This document shows, one piece after another, positions 37,201 through 40,511 of a stretch of 40,511 nucleotides of DNA. Below the pieces are notes generated by a model. It saw only the letters and a list, made by a program, of their open reading frames with translations. It had not been told where the DNA came from and ran no database searches. The translations under genes were made by a program, and so were the position numbers. Position 1 is the stretch's first letter; the number at the start of each line of letters is the position of its first letter. The DNA is from an uncultured Porphyromonadaceae bacterium (GTDB lineage: Bacteria > Bacteroidota > Bacteroidia > Bacteroidales > Muribaculaceae), in the NCBI GenBank assembly GCA_947427285.1, contig CANEHE010000020.1, positions 1 through 40,511 of the forward strand, in the 5' to 3' direction.

Positions 37201-40200
37201 TGCAAGGATTGGGAACCGTGGCTGCTATATGCGGTGTAAGTGCCGGTCTGATTGAGAATTGTCGTAATTATGCCGCAGTAACAGGTATGGCTTCAAGTGT
37301 AGGAGGTATTGTAGCCAAACTTGAAACGGGAGGCATTGTAAGAAACTGTTTTAATGCCGGTCATATAAGAACCGGGTATCAGGGAGCGGCAGGTATTGCC
37401 GGATCCGGTACTGATTTTGTTGTAGAGGGTTGTGTCAACATCGGACTTGTAGAGGCTCTTCCGTTGTGTTCGGCACGTGATGAGAAGTCTACAGTATTCA
37501 AGTATGTAGGAGGAATCGGTGGTAATGTTGGCGGTAAGTTTACCATCAGGGATTGTGTCGACTATGGCCATTCTTATGCATATATCAGCACTGTAGGAAG
37601 CATAGCCGGCAGAGCATACGGTACCCCCACTCTTGTCAACAATATGGCTTTGGGAACCGTCTATACACCAGATGTGGTCAATCTTGGAGCGATGGCAGGC
37701 GAGCTGTCAGCTTCTTTCACTGCTTCCGGAAATATATGGGATATGCAGATGCTTCCTCTTCAGGCGGCAGTCTCCAAGCCTATCGTCGGAGCTCAAGGAG
37801 TGATTACTACCGATCTTATATCCGGTAATGCGGTTGATGGATACAATACAGATCTCTGGAGCTTTGATGCTGGGATATATCCTGTTGTCAAGACTTTTGC
37901 AGCAGAACTTACGGTTGTGGCCGCACGCCGGGCTTTCTTCCTTCTACCTGCCGGACAGACCGTGGGAAATCTTCATGGCAATGTGTCTCTCCCTTCGAAA
38001 AATGGTATGAAATGGAGTGTGGATGAGGGAGGACCTTTCTCTATCGCCAATAATACTTTAATAGTTCCTACGCAAGGGAAGGAATTGATCAAGGGGTCTC
38101 TTACCGTTTCATTCTCCGATGTCTATGACAAGACATTCGATCTTCAGGTGCTTCCCGTCATGCCTCTCGACGGCGATGGGACAGCCCAGTCTCCTTATCT
38201 GCTTCGCACGGCCAGTGACTGGCAAGAGCTGGCATCTTATATCGATGCTACTTGTAATACTCTTGAAAACCGTTTTGTGCGCCTTGAATCAGATCTTGAT
38301 TTCACAGGATTGCAGATGTCTTCCATAGCTTCGGACGGTAAAACTGCATTTATGGGTACGCTTGATGGTAACGGGCACGTTATCAAGAATTTCGACATAT
38401 CCACTAATGATCAATATTTTGGACTTATAGGTATACTCGGACAGTCTGGAATAGTGAAGAATCTGACTGTAAAGGGTAAAATCAACTCTACCGCTACCCA
38501 TGTAGGAGGATTGGCTGGCCGTAGTTATGGTGCGTTTGACAAATGTGTGAGTGAGGTGGAACTGACTACTAACAAGGCCAATGCAGGTGGTTTTGTTGGT
38601 ATGGGTTTAGGAGGTTCATTTACTGATTGCATCAGCAAAGCTGTGATAAAAACCAGTCAGGGTACTTCCGGAGGTTTTGTGGCCATATCCACTGTAAGAA
38701 TGAAATATGACAATTGTTCTTTCGAAGGATGCATAGCTTCTACTTCCACATCCACCGGCGCACTCAATTATGGCGGTATTGTGGGCAGCTCTTTCCCATC
38801 GGAGTTTTTGCACTGTGTCAACAAGGGGTATTTTACCAATACCAATGAGAAAGCAAATGGAATAGGAGGTCTTGTAGGTATGGCCAACGGAGATAAAAAC
38901 ACCACGGAGCCTTACATATTCACAGACTGCCACAACATTGCGGATATTACTGCAGGCAGTAAAGTATGTGGTCTGGTATCTGCATCTGTAACTACTGCGG
39001 GATATGCCTCGATGACCTTCACCGACTGCTCCAATACCGGCAACCTCACTTCTACTCAGGCTGCCGCATGGACAGCCGGAATCCTCGGACAGGGAAATCC
39101 GGGCACAACTCTCATCCGTTGTTTCAATACCGGAAACATTACTTCTGAAGGTTCTACTGTTGGTGGTCTGATTGGCTCGGTAGGAGGAGTGTTCTCAGAG
39201 AAAGACAAGTTGATCCTTACGGAATGTTATAATACCGGAAAAGTATCCGGAAAGACATCGATGATAGGAGGTCTGATAGCGTCTGGAGGCAATCTTACTG
39301 CAATTGAGCGTTGTTACAACACCGGGGTCATTGAGGGCCAGATGAATGTGGGTGGCATTATGGGTTCCAATTCTGCGGCCAACATGTCAATCACGGATAC
39401 CTGGAATTCTGGCGATGTCATTGCCACAGGCTGTCGTGTAGGTGGCATAACGGGGACTCTGACTGCTGCCTCTGGAAATGCTGGAGGTTTGGTGATCACT
39501 CGTTGTTTCAATACCGGAGATATATCTACATCTTGCACTCTGCAGGGTATATCGTCTGCTTCAGCCAATCCATCAGGTTACGCCATCGGTGGTCTGGGTG
39601 GAATTTCCACGGCCACATATACCGACTGTTACAATCTTGGAAGTGTGACCGGAGTGTCACGTATCGGTGGTCTGGTAGGCGATCCGCATACCAATAAGAA
39701 GTTACATCTTAATCGCTGTTACAATGCCGGTAAAATAGTGGCACCAGCCGATACATGTGGTGCTCTTATCGGAATAAATGTGGAGAATGCCAAGATCTGG
39801 GATCCATCCATGATTGAGAATTGTTACTGGCTTGATGCCAGTTGTGAGTCGACACTACCTGCTGTAGGTGTTGAAAAAACTCTTGTGGGGATGTGTGATC
39901 TTATTCCGAGCGATGCGTTTGTAAGTCCGGAAGCCAATTGTTTCCCGGTACTCGATACTCTTTCCGAAGTGGAAACCGCATTGCTCTATGCCGGTCAGCC
40001 GGTATTCAGTGGTATGGATGATGTCGATAATGTCACCTCCGATTTCAAGATCGGCACACCGGCCGGTGTGACATGGACAATGCTTGGAGCAAATGCCAAA
40101 ATAGAGAATGGCGATGTCTTGTTCCTTGATATTTTCAATGGCGATGCTGTTCTCAGGGCTACAATCGGAAATCTGGTCCGTGATATTGATTTGAAAGTAG

Positions 40201-40379
40201 ACGTTCGTTATTCCAAGACTGATATCATATCCCAAGAATTGGAAGTGGCTGAGGAAATCTGGTTTACACCTAAAGGTGTAAGGGTATCACGTCCTGAAAC
40301 CGGAGACGGTCAGGCTTATATTGTCATTGTCCGTTATGTGGACGGCACTTCAAGAGGGTTCAAACTTATCAATAATTGA
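34233..40379 (+). CDS. Giant GLUG-repeat surface protein with T9SS-like tail
   Basis: A 2048-aa exported protein from the ATG at 34233 (signal peptide MMKLLLLTAMAVSALPVFA). After an N-terminal beta-rich region (about 25-350) come three modules. Each opens with a G-x-G-T/S-x-x-x-PY-x-I/L segment (near 350, 862 and 1312; GTGSISDPYRIASLSDLM, GEGTSENPYLITNKEDMM, GDGTAQSPYLLRTASDW), then a membrane-free FDG-GHTI step and many GLUG repeats (GGVVGVGYTVKNCHV, GGLIGSVGG, NTGNITSEGSTVGG). The third is the longest. Linkers of Ig-like sequence (LSASAMLMNKAGTTL, LTVVAARRAFFLLPAG) separate them. The tail has EIWFTPKGVRVSRPE and ends in a YIVIVRYVDGTSRGFKLI strand pair. GLUG repeats form beta-helices and are found in bacterial adhesins; the ligand is unknown. 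It is a single-gene transcription unit between two palindromes. Confidence 0.85.
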   Translation: MMKLLLLTAMAVSALPVFAGRSLWGDVSPAVLPPPLTEAACNVSPMTPDEYVKIRIDASAVVSSAPSLTDKKSIRKTSIGDLAGDYVMTSVSCVGYGTPGNAVKIVPVAGTDSVVIQGFWSQSMSVKAKIDPVTSVITIPSQYLYTHPTYGPMDLSAVTANGVPVREQPIEGSVNSDGSISLSTWWCVAINSGDDKDEIVDANRATMFESPTGTMEYKSGGDVYTFGIVATQPSVNVLSIKNFANRGSTVEISLNGDRGGIIASQTVFVNSSGTWISVGNPTLNTDGQLVTFTPAIPLNKAALDNKRSVSWNEWTIYLPQKSFSGLYDYGKVNIDFDIVYPPSASEELQGTGSISDPYRIASLSDLMCLATMVNTDSDTSGELTLGGQTVKFARSLKGKYLELTADIDMSGYRFTPIGWDLTHQFAGLFDGKGHTITGLTVESNGFSGLFGVMDPEGVVKNIDFVSPRVNSTGYYYAGPVCGISYGTVENCNVASPVVEQQGQVAGGVVGVGYTVKNCHVRNGNIYSRLGFAGGVAGQISTLISGCTASATHVVSAAAESADPRYNNGACAGGVVGSLFQATAADCSFSGIVDGRSAGYSIYSGGVAGLNQLGTMERCFAVGEVLGIGSGSVSGGVAGWVSGTVRDCYSAGMVDCINSYYTGGITGRLAQMDQNIIPTVSNCYTSAQVRAENWKYDSENEMRETIGQIWTGTASKVENVYFDNQIVNFTSVKGSISNSEMTSGNPLPGFDASVWDFQTRSYPRLRNISATPAAELSASAMLMNKAGTTLANFNTDVELNPLGNTQFWFLLNGELSKKGHFAEIDGNTVKVNQEMRIGNDTIVMADEGVRIPYFIKVAPSFLQGEGTSENPYLITNKEDMMALAEATSVKGLLFADTYFRFTNDIDMGGEGVFPGISVSNVSSNKFAGHIDGAGHAIHNLVLDYVSWTTPPTENKLGVLNTSASLSNVGLIGRLGAAGSVRNLTVADDCSVQGLGTVAAICGVSAGLIENCRNYAAVTGMASSVGGIVAKLETGGIVRNCFNAGHIRTGYQGAAGIAGSGTDFVVEGCVNIGLVEALPLCSARDEKSTVFKYVGGIGGNVGGKFTIRDCVDYGHSYAYISTVGSIAGRAYGTPTLVNNMALGTVYTPDVVNLGAMAGELSASFTASGNIWDMQMLPLQAAVSKPIVGAQGVITTDLISGNAVDGYNTDLWSFDAGIYPVVKTFAAELTVVAARRAFFLLPAGQTVGNLHGNVSLPSKNGMKWSVDEGGPFSIANNTLIVPTQGKELIKGSLTVSFSDVYDKTFDLQVLPVMPLDGDGTAQSPYLLRTASDWQELASYIDATCNTLENRFVRLESDLDFTGLQMSSIASDGKTAFMGTLDGNGHVIKNFDISTNDQYFGLIGILGQSGIVKNLTVKGKINSTATHVGGLAGRSYGAFDKCVSEVELTTNKANAGGFVGMGLGGSFTDCISKAVIKTSQGTSGGFVAISTVRMKYDNCSFEGCIASTSTSTGALNYGGIVGSSFPSEFLHCVNKGYFTNTNEKANGIGGLVGMANGDKNTTEPYIFTDCHNIADITAGSKVCGLVSASVTTAGYASMTFTDCSNTGNLTSTQAAAWTAGILGQGNPGTTLIRCFNTGNITSEGSTVGGLIGSVGGVFSEKDKLILTECYNTGKVSGKTSMIGGLIASGGNLTAIERCYNTGVIEGQMNVGGIMGSNSAANMSITDTWNSGDVIATGCRVGGITGTLTAASGNAGGLVITRCFNTGDISTSCTLQGISSASANPSGYAIGGLGGISTATYTDCYNLGSVTGVSRIGGLVGDPHTNKKLHLNRCYNAGKIVAPADTCGALIGINVENAKIWDPSMIENCYWLDASCESTLPAVGVEKTLVGMCDLIPSDAFVSPEANCFPVLDTLSEVETALLYAGQPVFSGMDDVDNVTSDFKIGTPAGVTWTMLGANAKIENGDVLFLDIFNGDAVLRATIGNLVRDIDLKVDVRYSKTDIISQELEVAEEIWFTPKGVRVSRPETGDGQAYIVIVRYVDGTSRGFKLINN

Positions 40380-40419
40380 CAAAAGATTGAGTTAGGCCAT
40401 CATTAGATTTTATATTTAG

Positions 40420-40456
40420 AAGGCTGCGGCGTAATGAAAATTTATGCCGCAGCCCT
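40420..40456. terminator. Palindrome, terminator or repeat element (copy 2, inverted)
   Basis: GGCTGCGGCGTAA (40422-40434) pairs with TTATGCCGCAGCC (40442-40454) with one G-T wobble, around the loop TGAAAAT. It lies 40 nt after the GLUG stop codon and is followed at a distance by ATTTTT. Its 33-nt core (40422-40454) matches the reverse complement of 34086-34118 with one difference. Confidence 0.7.
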
Positions 40457-40511
40457 TATTAACTATTTTTAACTACTAATTAACGTTATTTAATGGATCG
40501 AGGGGTAAACC
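40457..40511. other. AT-rich end of the window, no gene seen
   Basis: After the palindrome the sequence is AT-rich and contains no start codon with a supported frame, no consensus promoter pair and no repeat that I can recognise. The next gene lies beyond the window. Confidence 0.5.

Noticed and set aside
35400..39800. Repetitive DNA in the GLUG gene as a tandem-repeat array or CRISPR-like structure
   Set aside because: The repetition is at the protein level (GLUG steps) with diverged nucleotides and irregular spacing. No conserved direct repeat with unique spacers is present.

Overview
The window looks like a chromosomal segment of a Bacteroidales bacterium, most plausibly Muribaculaceae-like; the family placement is inference. 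The reasons are a PorZ-type component of the type IX secretion system (T9SS), BspA-like leucine-rich repeat proteins, large fibronectin/cleaved-adhesin proteins with T9SS-like C-terminal tails, a giant GLUG-repeat protein, and promoters of the Bacteroidetes form (TTTG, 19-21 nt spacer, TAnnTTTG). I see no tRNA or rRNA gene, CRISPR array, insertion sequence or phage gene.

Layout. (1) 1-601: a leader with an unusual nested inverted repeat, then a small secreted His/Tyr/Lys-rich protein. (2) 612-3921, minus strand: a probable four-gene operon (SH3-domain protein, short LRR protein, flippase-like multi-pass membrane protein, single-span membrane protein) behind a recognisable promoter. (3) 4033-9833, plus strand: an exported protein of unknown function, a large AsmA-like envelope protein, and a HAD phosphatase overlapping aroB. 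(4) 9859-19295, minus strand: leuS with its own promoter and terminator, then a tightly packed cluster rdgB - porZ - LRR protein - trmB - mrp with gaps of -1 to 40 nt. (5) 19296-40511, plus strand: about 21 kb of secreted surface proteins, namely a BspA-like LRR protein, three tandem paralogous fibronectin/adhesin proteins of 1505, 1526 and 1068 aa, and a 2048-aa GLUG protein.

How it fits together. PorZ belongs to the T9SS outer-membrane attachment complex. All five large proteins of region 5, and the LRR protein coupled to porZ, end in a short beta-rich tail of the kind the T9SS recognises, so region 4 may encode part of the machine that exports the products of region 5 (inference). Both transcription units of region 5 start from nearly the same promoter module, which carries a G-run between its -33 and -7 elements. 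The GLUG gene is bracketed by two near-identical palindromes in opposite orientation.

The strongest leads are the duplicated G-tract promoter, the inverted palindrome pair, the LRR gene translationally coupled to porZ, the terminator hairpin directly in front of the third adhesin gene, and the loss of an N-terminal module of about 450 residues in that third paralog.
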